Assembly: GCA_025965775.1 (NCBI GenBank)
Contig: JAOPWG010000033.1
Span: 1 to 12,965 of the forward strand
Length of the DNA: 12,965 nt
Source: Modestobacter sp.
GTDB taxonomy: Bacteria > Actinomycetota > Actinomycetes > Mycobacteriales > Geodermatophilaceae
Direction of reading: 5' to 3'
Shown here: positions 1 through 6,043 of the stretch, one piece after another
Layout: every line of letters starts with the position of its first letter
How positions within the stretch are numbered: the first letter of the stretch is position 1
Made by a program: the position numbers and the translations under genes
The notes under the pieces: model-generated
What the model saw: only the letters and a program-made list of their open reading frames with translations
Databases searched by the model: none
What the model was told of the DNA's origin: nothing

Positions 1-143
1 ATGCGCTGGCCCTCGTCGAGCGAGCGGTAGCCGCTCGTCTGGATGGCCGAGTAGTGGACGAAGACGTCCGGGCCGCCGCCGTCAGGGGTGGCGAAGCCAA
101 ACCCCTTCTCTGCGTTGAACCACTTCACTGTTCCTTCGGGCAT
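1..143 (-). CDS. cspA: Cold-shock protein (CspA family), 3' end outside window
   Basis: Small single-stranded nucleic-acid-binding OB-fold protein that acts as an RNA chaperone in the cytoplasm. The visible 47 codons begin MPEGTVKWFNAEKGFGFA. They contain RNP1 (KGFGFA, residues 13-18) and RNP2 (VFVHYS, residues 27-32), the two aromatic RNA-binding strands of the family. Family members are usually about 65-70 residues, so roughly the last 20 lie beyond base 1. The start is fixed by an AGGAG six bases upstream of the ATG. The gene is transcribed away from the sigma-factor remnant and shares a 350-base upstream region with it. The family assignment is secure. The particular paralogue (cspA, cspB and so on) cannot be told from a fragment. 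Confidence 0.95.
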   Translation of the reverse strand, partial: MPEGTVKWFNAEKGFGFATPDGGGPDVFVHYSAIQTSGYRSLDEGQR

Positions 144-149
144 TGCTCG

Positions 150-154
150 CTCCT
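150..154 (-). promoter_or_regulatory. Ribosome binding site of the cold-shock gene
   Basis: AGGAG on the minus strand, six bases before the ATG at 143. It decides the start of the cold-shock gene. Confidence 0.75.
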
Positions 155-268
155 AGCTGAGGTCGTGCGTCGGGGTCCTGCCATCTGCAGGGCCTTCCCG
201 ACAGAGAGAACCCTAGTCGTACATGCACCACTTGCGCTGCCCCCCGTCCCCGCATCCGTGTCAGAACT

Positions 269-280
269 GTGATTTTTCAC
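269..280. promoter_or_regulatory. Palindrome GTGA-TTTT-TCAC, possible operator
   Basis: Perfect 4+4 inverted repeat around a four-T spacer, in the only clearly A/T-rich patch of the csp/sigma intergenic region. The half-sites resemble the TGTGA core of CRP/FNR-family sites, but the spacer is four bases instead of six. It could be an operator for the cold-shock gene or chance. The evidence is weak. Confidence 0.25.
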
Positions 281-388
281 TGTCCGGAGGGGGCCGGATG
301 CCCTCCGGATACGACAGCAGCCGGGCTCCGGGGCGCGGAGGGGGCTCGGGCCGCCGCCGGACCGGGCACGAGGTGCCGACCGAGCGCC

Positions 389-421
389 CCGCCCTGCACG
401 CTCTTCTGCCGCCCTGCACGC
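389..421. repeat. 13-bp direct repeat, period 20
   Basis: CCGCCCTGCACGC occurs at 389-401 and again at 409-421, upstream of the sigma remnant. It could be a tandem regulator site or simple GC-biased duplication. No family recognised. Confidence 0.5.
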
Positions 422-493
422 GCTGCACCACGGGCAACGCGCCAAGAGAGCGTGCACAGCGCCGGAGGGCCGGCCAGGTCGCTGACGGGGGGC

Positions 494-1217
494 ATGACGG
501 CGGACGCGGACTGGCTCGCCCAACGGTTCGAGGAGCACCGGGACCTCCTGCGGGCGGTGGCCTACCGGATGCTCGGGTCCCGCGCCGAGGCCGAGGATGC
601 CGTGGAGGGGTCCTGGTTTGCGGCTGAGCCGCTCCGACCCCGCGGCGTGGCCAACCTGCGCGGCTGGCTGACCACCGTCGTCGCCCGGTTGTGCCTGGAC
701 GCGCTGCGCACGCGCAGCGTCCGGCGGGAGGAGCCGCTGGGCGACGGCGTCCCCGAGCTCCTGGATCCGCCCGAGCGCGGCACCGACCCCGAGCACGAGG
801 CGCTGCTGGCGGACTCGGTCGGGTCGGCGCTGCTGGTCGTGCTGCAGACGCTCACCCCGGCCGAGCGGATCGCCTTCGTGCTGCACGACCTGTTCGCCGT
901 CCCGTTCGACCAGGTGGGGTCGGTGCTGGGGCGGACGCCGGACGCGGCCAAGCAGCTGGCCGGCCGGGCCCGCCGCCGGGTGCGCGGGTCCTCGCCGGAT
1001 GGCGCGGGTGACCCGGTCCGTCAGCAGGAGGCGGTGCGAGCCTTCCTGGCCGCTTCCCGGGGCGGGGACCTCGCCGGCCTGCTCGAGCTGCTGGACCCGG
1101 CCGTCGTGCTGCGCGTGGTCTTCGGGTTCACCGTTGCCGGCGCCGCGTCGTCGGCATCGACCTGCTCGCGACGCCGGCCGGCTCGGCGACCGCACGCTCG
1201 CGCTGCTCGAGGAGTGA
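494..1217 (+). pseudogene. SigJ-like ECF sigma factor with SnoaL-type tail, degraded
   Basis: Related to extracytoplasmic-function sigma factors that carry a C-terminal SnoaL-like domain. Region 2 (about residues 10-75, with AEDAV and NLRGWLTTVVAR) and region 4 (about 100-165, with LTPAERIAFVLHDLF and GRTPDAAKQLAGRARRRV) are recognisable. Several lesions are visible. First, 617-646 is out of frame: read one base over, it gives the family-like RLSRSDPAA, bracketed by a +1 and a -1 change. Second, the SnoaL domain jumps from LLDPAVVLR (to 1114) directly to FGFTVAG, so roughly 50 residues are missing. Third, the tail RRVVGIDLLATPA lies in another frame from 1141. Fourth, RLGDRTLALLEE followed by TGA at 1215-1217 lies in a third frame. 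Reading straight on from 494 gives a 269-residue product ending at 1303 with a meaningless tail that runs antisense into the next gene. The ATG at 494 was chosen as the first before region 2. Either a true pseudogene or a poorly sequenced stretch. The sigma identity is firm. Confidence 0.8.
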
Positions 1218-1235
1218 CCGCGGCGGCCACGGCGC

Positions 1236-2174
1236 TCAGGCCGGGACGCCGAGCCGGTCGGGCCAGCCGGCCGTGGCCACGGCCGCCGCGTGCGCGGTGG
1301 TGAGGAACCGCAGCAGGTGCGCATCCGGGTCCTCCGCCGCCCGGACGTCGGCGTAGGGCAGCAGGAACTCTCCCAGGCCCACGTCGAACGCGGCCGGCGC
1401 CGGCTCGACCGGCTGGTGCCGGTAGGCGGACGGCTCGGGGTAGGCGTAGGCGTAGAAGACGCCCTCGGCGGCCCCGCCGGGCCAGTACCCGCAACTGGAG
1501 ACCTCCTCGCTGTAGGCCTCGGTCATCACCCAGTCCGGGCAATGGGGGACGCCGCCGGGGTGCGGCGGGGCAGGACGGCCGGAGAACCGCGTGGTGGCGA
1601 GGTCGAAGGCGCCCCAGAAGAAGTGCACCGGGCTGGCCTTGCCGCGGAACTCCCCGCGGAACCGGCTCAGCACCCGGTGGGCGCTCACGAGAGAGGTCCA
1701 GAACCGGTGGGCGGCGTCGGGGTCGTAGCTGGCGTGCTCGTGGTCCTCGTCGAACGGGATGACCTCCGCGAGCTCCACCGGCGTCCCGGTGATCGGCACG
1801 TCCACGCCCAGCTCGGTGAGGTGACTGCGGAACTCGCCGGTGAAGTCGGCGACGCTGCGCGGCTCCAGCGCCATCCGGCGGCGGCCGCCGGTCGTCGTCC
1901 GCACCACGAGTTGGTGGCTGGTGAGGTCGAAGACCACCTCCACGCCCAGCCCGCGGTAGGGCATCAGCGAGGTCGTCAGGCCCACCGAGTCGACGTAGAG
2001 CGGCACGTGCCACCAGTGGTTGACCCACGGCGCCAGCGCCAGCCGCACCTTCCCGACGACCTGCGTCCACAGGTGCAGCGTGTCCCGGGTGTCCTGCCAC
2101 TGCTCGAGCGGCAGCGCGGGCCAGGGGTCGTGGGTCGAGGGGTCGGCGGGGGAGGGTGAGGCAGCGTCGTCCAT
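1236..2174 (-). CDS. DUF5996 family protein
   Basis: A 312-residue soluble protein of the DUF5996 family, whose biochemical role is unknown to me. Family hallmarks are the N-terminal WPALPLEQWQDTRDTLHLW (residues 18-36), the tryptophan-rich NHWWHVPLYV (52-61), and in the second half VHFFWGAFDLATTRFSGR followed by a stretch beginning CPDWVMTEAYSEEVSSCGYW. There is no signal peptide or membrane segment. The ATG at 2174 was chosen because the first conserved block begins 17 residues later. The frame stays open further upstream, but only as a shadow of the membrane-protein gene. It follows that gene by 29 bases on the same strand, so the two are probably co-transcribed. It converges with the sigma remnant with 18 bases between the two stop codons and no obvious terminator hairpin. 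Confidence 0.85.
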   Translation of the reverse strand: MDDAASPSPADPSTHDPWPALPLEQWQDTRDTLHLWTQVVGKVRLALAPWVNHWWHVPLYVDSVGLTTSLMPYRGLGVEVVFDLTSHQLVVRTTTGGRRRMALEPRSVADFTGEFRSHLTELGVDVPITGTPVELAEVIPFDEDHEHASYDPDAAHRFWTSLVSAHRVLSRFRGEFRGKASPVHFFWGAFDLATTRFSGRPAPPHPGGVPHCPDWVMTEAYSEEVSSCGYWPGGAAEGVFYAYAYPEPSAYRHQPVEPAPAAFDVGLGEFLLPYADVRAAEDPDAHLLRFLTTAHAAAVATAGWPDRLGVPA

Positions 2175-2203
2175 GCCCGATGCTGGCACCCCACCGCCCG
2201 CCG

Positions 2204-2611
2204 CTACAGCAGTCGGCCGTGCTGGTCCAGGAAGTCGGGGTCCATGTAGGGCTCCCCGGGGCGGTGGGTGCCGGCGGCGGTGTGCCCGGCGTACGGGGTG
2301 GGCGCGGGGCCGGCGGTCAGGGCCGGCCGGCCCGGCCGCCAGGCGCGCACCGTGATCGGGGCCCGCTCCTGCTCCTCGGCCAGCCGTGCCTGCTCGACCC
2401 GCCAGGCCCGGGCCCATCGGCGCCACCGGTGGCCCAGGACGTCGGCGGCGACGAGCGCGGCGATGCCCATGGCGACCACGAGGAGGCCGTTGACCACGGC
2501 GGTCGCGACGTCCAGCGCGGTCAGTTGCGGCCAGCCGATGGCGTCCAGCTGGTGCCCGACCATCTCGATGACGACGTACAGCACGCCGTACACCAAGAAC
2601 GAGACCCTCAT
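2204..2611 (-). CDS. Small two-helix membrane protein, unknown function
   Basis: A 135-residue protein beginning MRVSFLVYGVLYVVIEM. It has two probable membrane helices, about residues 3-20 and 32-54 (the second containing AVVNGLLVVAMGIAALVAADVL). A basic segment follows (HRWRRWARAWRVEQARLAEEQE), then a Pro/Gly-rich tail of about 65 residues likely to be disordered in the cytoplasm. The frame extends 13 codons further upstream, but a GGAGGGG eight bases before the ATG at 2611 supports this start. It heads a likely two-gene unit with the DUF5996 gene. No named family was recognised. The role is unknown. Confidence 0.75.
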   Translation of the reverse strand: MRVSFLVYGVLYVVIEMVGHQLDAIGWPQLTALDVATAVVNGLLVVAMGIAALVAADVLGHRWRRWARAWRVEQARLAEEQERAPITVRAWRPGRPALTAGPAPTPYAGHTAAGTHRPGEPYMDPDFLDQHGRLL

Positions 2612-2618
2612 GACCTTG

Positions 2619-2625
2619 CCCCTCC
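2619..2625 (-). promoter_or_regulatory. Ribosome binding site of the small membrane protein
   Basis: GGAGGGG on the minus strand, seven to eight bases before ATG 2611. It favours this start over an ATG 39 bases upstream in the same frame. Confidence 0.65.
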
Positions 2626-2731
2626 GCGGACACTCCGACCCGTCGATCAACGACAGGTGCGGTGCCCAGCGGGAGCCGAAGTGCCACCTCGGTTGGCCGT
2701 TCTCACCCGTCCGGGGGACGGCGGGGTGCCC

Positions 2732-3127
2732 TCACTGCCGGACGTCGGCCGGTCCGGTGCCCATCGGCAGGCCGGCGGCGCACCACGCCTCCACGCCACC
2801 GGCCAGGTCGGTGGCCCGGTGCAGCCCGAGGGCACGCAGGGAGGCGGCCGCGAGGCTGGAGCTGTAGCCCTGCCGGCAGACGACGACCACCTCCAGGTCG
2901 TAGCCGGTGGCTTCCGGGATGCGGAAGTCGCTGCCGGGGTCCAGCCGCCACTCCAGCACTGTCCGGTCGATGACCACCGCCCCCGGCAGCTCGCCCTGTG
3001 CCCGGCGGTGGGCCTCGGTGCGCGTGTCCACGACCAGCGCCCCGCGCGCCGCGGCCTGCACCGTCTCGTGGGGGGACAGGCGCCGCACCCCGACCCGGCT
3101 GGCAGCCAGCAGGTCCTCCACGCCCAC
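2732..3127 (-). CDS. Single-domain rhodanese (sulfurtransferase-like)
   Basis: About 131 residues forming one rhodanese homology domain, a fold that carries a persulfide on an active-site cysteine. Visible features are the N-terminal LVVDTRTEAHRRAQGELPGA (residues 31-50, the conserved D-x-R and G-x-x-P-G-A motif), the active loop CRQGYSS with Cys84, and the C-terminal DLAGGVEAWCAAGLP (108-121). The domain is full length. The start is a GTG. GTG at 3127 and at 3121 are both possible, neither with a strong ribosome site, and 3127 is given because it lies 22 bases after the stop of the upstream coiled-coil gene. The two form an operon on the minus strand. Substrate and partner are unknown. Sulfide or persulfide handling is an inference from the family. 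Confidence 0.85.
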   Translation of the reverse strand: MGVEDLLAASRVGVRRLSPHETVQAAARGALVVDTRTEAHRRAQGELPGAVVIDRTVLEWRLDPGSDFRIPEATGYDLEVVVVCRQGYSSSLAAASLRALGLHRATDLAGGVEAWCAAGLPMGTGPADVRQ

Positions 3128-3149
3128 GGGGACAGCATCCCAGCCGGGG

Positions 3150-3605
3150 TCAGCGGCGGGTGGCGCCGTCCTGTCCGCTGTCGTCGCGGCGGATGGTGTC
3201 GTCGCGGCGGACGGTGTTCTCGGCGGTCGTGGCATCGTGCCGGCCATCGGGGGTGCCGTCCCGCCCGAGCCCGGGGGCGAGCTTCTCGGCCTTGGCGCGC
3301 AGCTCCTCGGCAGCCGAGCGGTCCTCCTGGGCCCGGCCGGCGCGCTCGCGTGCGTCCTGCTCGGCCTGCGCGGCCCGCTCCTCGACCTCCGCCCGTTCCC
3401 GCCGCGCGCGGGCTGCCTGCTCCTCGGCGAGGGCCTGCTCCCTGTCCGCACGCGCCCCGCGGACCTGGGCCTCGTGCAGGTGGTCGCGCGCCTGCTCCTG
3501 CTTGCGCTCCCTGCCCACGCCCCCGCGCTTCGCCAGGGCCAGGGCGATCAGTGCGAGCACCACCACGACGGCGATCACGATGACGACGATCAGCCAGGTG
3601 TCCAT
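3150..3605 (-). CDS. Membrane-anchored coiled-coil protein
   Basis: A 151-residue protein with one N-terminal membrane helix (residues 2-26, containing WLIVVIVIAVVVVLALIALAL). A long charged helix rich in Ala, Arg, Glu and Gln follows (about 35-110), with coiled-coil-like spacing (EQALAEEQAARARRERAEVE). The tail is polar and contains a doubled RRDD motif. Two in-frame ATGs lie six bases apart. The AGGAGG abuts the first (3611) and is six bases from the second (3605), so 3605 is the better start. It is the first gene of the minus-strand unit with the rhodanese and faces the aldehyde-dehydrogenase operon across a shared 220-base region. No specific function can be assigned. A membrane-tethered scaffold or stress protein is a guess. 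Confidence 0.8.
   Translation of the reverse strand: MDTWLIVVIVIAVVVVLALIALALAKRGGVGRERKQEQARDHLHEAQVRGARADREQALAEEQAARARRERAEVEERAAQAEQDARERAGRAQEDRSAAEELRAKAEKLAPGLGRDGTPDGRHDATTAENTVRRDDTIRRDDSGQDGATRR
3180..3215. repeat. 18-bp tandem repeat within the coiled-coil gene
   Basis: Two copies of an 18-base unit (3180-3197 and 3198-3215) sharing GTCGTCGCGGCGGA. On the minus strand it encodes two six-residue T-[VI]-R-R-D-D repeats in the C-terminal tail. It is likely a recent slippage duplication. Confidence 0.7.
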
Positions 3606-3611
3606 GGTCAT

Positions 3612-3617
3612 CCTCCT
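3612..3617 (-). promoter_or_regulatory. Ribosome binding site deciding the coiled-coil gene start
   Basis: AGGAGG with no spacing to the ATG at 3611 but six bases to the ATG at 3605. This geometry favours 3605. Confidence 0.7.
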
Positions 3618-3680
3618 CGGGGCCGGCGCTGCTCAGTTCCCCGCGGCCGGGGACCGGAAACGTCCGCGACCGCGCCGGCG

Positions 3681-3706
3681 GGCCCTTCCGGGGTCCGGGA
3701 AGGGCC
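3681..3706. promoter_or_regulatory. Perfect 9-bp inverted repeat in the divergent promoter region
   Basis: GGCCCTTCC (3681-3689) and GGAAGGGCC (3698-3706) around an eight-base spacer. It lies between the divergent starts at 3605 and 3829. No T-tract follows on either strand, so a Rho-independent terminator is unlikely. A shared operator for both transcription units, or an RNA hairpin in a leader, fits better. Confidence 0.5.
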
Positions 3707-3828
3707 GCCTCCCGGATGGGCCGAACTGCCCATGGCCCTCCGGCGGGCACCCCGGCTGGAATCGACGTGGCGCCGAAGTGCCGGCAGACCAGCCGGGTAC
3801 CGGACGCGCCAGGGCGCCGGGAGTTCCA

Positions 3829-4983
3829 GTGAAGGCTGTCGTCTACCAGGGTCCCCGTCAGGTGCAGGTCATGGAGGTGCCGGACGCGCGGATCGAGCGG
3901 CCGACCGACGTGCTGGTACGGATCACCACGACCAACATCTGCGGCTCGGACCTGCACATGTACGAAGGGCGCACGGATTTCGAGACGGGCCGGTGGTTCG
4001 GCCACGAGAACATGGGCCAGGTCGTCGAGGTCGGTGAGGGCGTCGACAAGGTGAAGGTGGGGGAATACGTCGTCCTGCCGTTCAACGTCGCCTGCGGGCA
4101 CTGCAAGAACTGCGAGCGGGGGCTGACCAACTACTGCCTGACCGCCCAACCGGTGGCCAACTGGGCCGGGGCGGCGTACGGCTTCGCCGACATGGGCCCG
4201 TGGCCCGGCGGGCAGGCCGAACTGCTCCGCGTGCCATGGGGTGACTTCAACTGCCTGCGCCTCGGTGAGGACGCCGCGGAGAAGCAGAACGACTACGTCA
4301 TGCTCGCCGACATCTTCCCGACGGGTTACCACGCCACCGAGATGGCCAACGTGAGGCCCGGGGACCAGACCGTCATCTACGGCGCCGGTCCGGTCGGCCT
4401 GATGGCCGCCCTCTCCGCCACGATCAAGGGCGCGAGCCGGGTCATGGTCGTCGACCGGCACCCCGACCGGCTGCGGCTGGCCGAGGCCGTCGGGGCCGTC
4501 CCCATCGACGACTCGAAGGTCGACCCGGTCGAGGCCGTCAACGAGATGACCATGGGGCTGGGTGCGGACAACGGCTGCGAATGCGTGGGCTACCAGGCGC
4601 ACGACACGCAAGGTCACGAGCACCCGAACATGACGCTGAACCGGCTGGTCAAGTCGGTGCGGTTCACCGGGGAGATCGGCGTGGTCGGCGTCTTCGTCCC
4701 CCAGGACCCGGGTTCGCCGGACGAGCTGTACAAGGAGGGGTACGTCGCCTTCGACTACGGCGAGTTCTGGTTCCGCGGTCAGAAGATGGGCAGCGGCCAG
4801 TGCCCGGTGAAGAGGTACAACCGGGCCCTGCGTGACCTCGTGGCTGCCGGCAAGGCCACGCCCTCCTGGATCGTCAGCCACGATCTGCCGCTCGACCGGG
4901 CTGCCGAGGGGTACGAGCACTTCGACGCCCGCGACGACGGCTGGACCAAGGTCGTCCTCCACCCGGACATGGCGATGGCCTGA
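3829..4983 (+). CDS. Zn-dependent alcohol/formaldehyde dehydrogenase (MDR family)
   Basis: A 384-residue medium-chain dehydrogenase closest in flavour to the glutathione-independent formaldehyde dehydrogenase group, which oxidises aldehydes or alcohols with NAD. Catalytic zinc ligands are visible: Cys38 and Asp41 in CGSD, His59-Glu60 in GHEN. The structural-zinc cysteines are 89, 92, 95 and 103 (CGHCKNCERGLTNYC). The Rossmann loop is GAGPVG (185-190), and Asp209 in VVDRHPDR indicates NAD rather than NADP. The long insert around YGFADMGPWPGGQAELLRV (117-135) is typical of this group. The start is GTG with GGGAG five bases upstream. It is the first gene of a four-gene operon: the stop is followed after one base by the ATG of the DJ-1 gene. 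Full length and intact. The true substrate is not known. Confidence 0.88.
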   Translation: MKAVVYQGPRQVQVMEVPDARIERPTDVLVRITTTNICGSDLHMYEGRTDFETGRWFGHENMGQVVEVGEGVDKVKVGEYVVLPFNVACGHCKNCERGLTNYCLTAQPVANWAGAAYGFADMGPWPGGQAELLRVPWGDFNCLRLGEDAAEKQNDYVMLADIFPTGYHATEMANVRPGDQTVIYGAGPVGLMAALSATIKGASRVMVVDRHPDRLRLAEAVGAVPIDDSKVDPVEAVNEMTMGLGADNGCECVGYQAHDTQGHEHPNMTLNRLVKSVRFTGEIGVVGVFVPQDPGSPDELYKEGYVAFDYGEFWFRGQKMGSGQCPVKRYNRALRDLVAAGKATPSWIVSHDLPLDRAAEGYEHFDARDDGWTKVVLHPDMAMA

Positions 4984-4984
4984 G

Positions 4985-5560
4985 ATGGCCGGGGAACTGA
5001 ACGGCCGTCGGGTGGCGATCCTGGCCGCCGACGGCGTGGAGCGGGTCGAGCTCGAGAAGCCGCGGCAGGCGCTGCAGGACGCCGGGGCGAGCACCGAGGT
5101 CATCTCGATCGCCAGTGGCTCGATCGCCGCGCGGAACAAGGACCTGGAGGACGCCGGCACCTTCGGGGTGGACCGGCTGGTCGGGGCCGCCTCGGTCGAC
5201 GACTACGACGCGCTGCTCCTGCCCGGGGGCACCGTGAACCCGGACAAGCTGCGGATGGAGCCCCCCGCGGTCGCCTTCGTGCGGGACTTCGTCTCCTCGG
5301 GCAAGCCGGTGGCCGCGATCTGCCACGGGCCGTGGACGTTGGTGGAGGCCGGGGTGGCGTCCGGGCGGCGGTTGACCTCGTGGCCGAGCCTGCGCACCGA
5401 TCTGCGCAACGCCGGCGCCGAGGTCGTCGACGAGCAGGTCGTCACCGACGGCAACATCACCACCAGCCGGTCACCGGACGACCTGCCGGCCTTCTGCGAC
5501 CGCATCGTGCAGGAGTTCGCCCGCACACCGCAGTCGGCCGGCGCGGGCGGTGGTGGGTGA
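4985..5560 (+). CDS. DJ-1/PfpI family protein (type 1 glutamine amidotransferase fold)
   Basis: A 191-residue cytoplasmic protein of the DJ-1/PfpI superfamily (YhbO/PfpI branch). Relatives are reported as proteases, chaperones, glyoxalases or protein deglycases acting on reactive carbonyls. The nucleophile elbow is AICHGPWTLVEAG with Cys113-His114. The conserved acidic region near the N-terminus is VERVELEKP (18-26). The central strand DALLLPGGTVNPDKLR (75-90) and TSWPSLRTDLRNAGAEVVDE are typical of the branch. The ATG lies one base after the TGA of the dehydrogenase gene and the stop overlaps the next GTG, so it is translated as part of the operon. Sitting between two dehydrogenases, a role in aldehyde or methylglyoxal damage is plausible but inferred. 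Confidence 0.88.
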   Translation: MAGELNGRRVAILAADGVERVELEKPRQALQDAGASTEVISIASGSIAARNKDLEDAGTFGVDRLVGAASVDDYDALLLPGGTVNPDKLRMEPPAVAFVRDFVSSGKPVAAICHGPWTLVEAGVASGRRLTSWPSLRTDLRNAGAEVVDEQVVTDGNITTSRSPDDLPAFCDRIVQEFARTPQSAGAGGGG

Positions 5561-6043
5561 CCTCCGCCCTCGGTCAGGCCGCGTCGCTGGCCGCACGGGC
5601 CGGCGGCAGCGTCGTCCGTCAGATCCGCGCGGTCATCGGCCCGGCCAGCACGGCCCCGGCCGGCACCGCCGACGAGCCGGCGTCCGGGTGGCTCGTGGTG
5701 ACCGTGTACCGGAAGCCGGCCGACGTCGACACCGGCCGGCTTCCGGCGGCGCTGGCCGAGTTCGGCGACCGGATCGAGGTCCGCATCCGTCCGGCGGCGG
5801 ACAGCAAGGGCACCGAACTGGGCGCGAGGCTGCGAAAGCACCTCGTCGGACGGCGCGGGGAAGGCGCGCGGGCGTGACGCGCGCACCGAGCTGCGGTCGG
5901 CGCTGCGCCGGGCGGAGCAGCTGATAGAGGTCGGCGAGGTGCTGGTGGTCGACCCCACGCCCCACGGGAAACGGAACGCGACGCCGGGCGGCGCGCTCCT
6001 CGAGGCGGTGACCCGTCGCGCCGGCAAGGACGGGGTGCTGTGA
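5557..6043 (+). pseudogene. Conserved hypothetical operon protein, frameshifted
   Basis: Family not recognised by name. The first frame starts at a GTG overlapping the previous stop (GTGA) and reads about 100 residues, including GWLVVTVYRKPADVDTGRLP and IEVRIRPAADSKGTELGARL, ending at TGA 5877. The reading continues convincingly in a second frame (ELRSALRRAEQLIEVGEVLV, then TRRAGKDGVL) to a TGA at 6041-6043, which again overlaps the GTG of the next gene. That second part has no early start codon of its own. One extra base (or two missing) between about 5851 and 5875, next to a G-run, would explain it. Restored length would be about 161 residues. No signal peptide or membrane helix is seen. 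A sequencing error and a true mutation are both possible. As read, only the 106-residue product (5557-5877) would be made. Confidence 0.7.

Larger units (their letters stand above)
155..493. other. Divergent intergenic region between csp and sigma remnant
   Basis: About 340 bases without a convincing gene. It holds the upstream region of the cold-shock gene (minus strand) and of the sigma-factor remnant (plus strand). Visible structure is an A/T-rich palindrome at 269-280 in otherwise GC-rich DNA and a 13-base direct repeat (CCGCCCTGCACGC) at 389-401 and 409-421, period 20. No clear -35/-10 pair could be picked out. Short open frames here have no recognisable protein content. Confidence 0.6.

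Noticed and set aside
268..281. CRP/FNR-type site (TGTGA...TCACT)
   Set aside because: Spacer is four bases instead of six and one half-site is imperfect; kept only as a weak unnamed palindrome.
2174..2687. Upstream extension of the DUF5996 frame to 483 codons
   Set aside because: The extra 170 codons lie over the membrane-protein gene in another frame and are Arg/Pro/Gly-rich without family features.
2707..2721. Terminator hairpin after the rhodanese gene (CCGTCC-GGG-GGACGG)
   Set aside because: The stem is short, the loop has three bases and no T-tract follows on the minus strand. Such hairpins are frequent by chance in GC-rich DNA.
2647..5160. Long minus-strand open frame of 837 codons across the dehydrogenase operon
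   Set aside because: It is antisense to clear coding sequence and has low-complexity Arg/Pro/Gly/His content. Long spurious frames are expected at this GC content. Only short parts of its span hold real minus-strand genes, in other frames.
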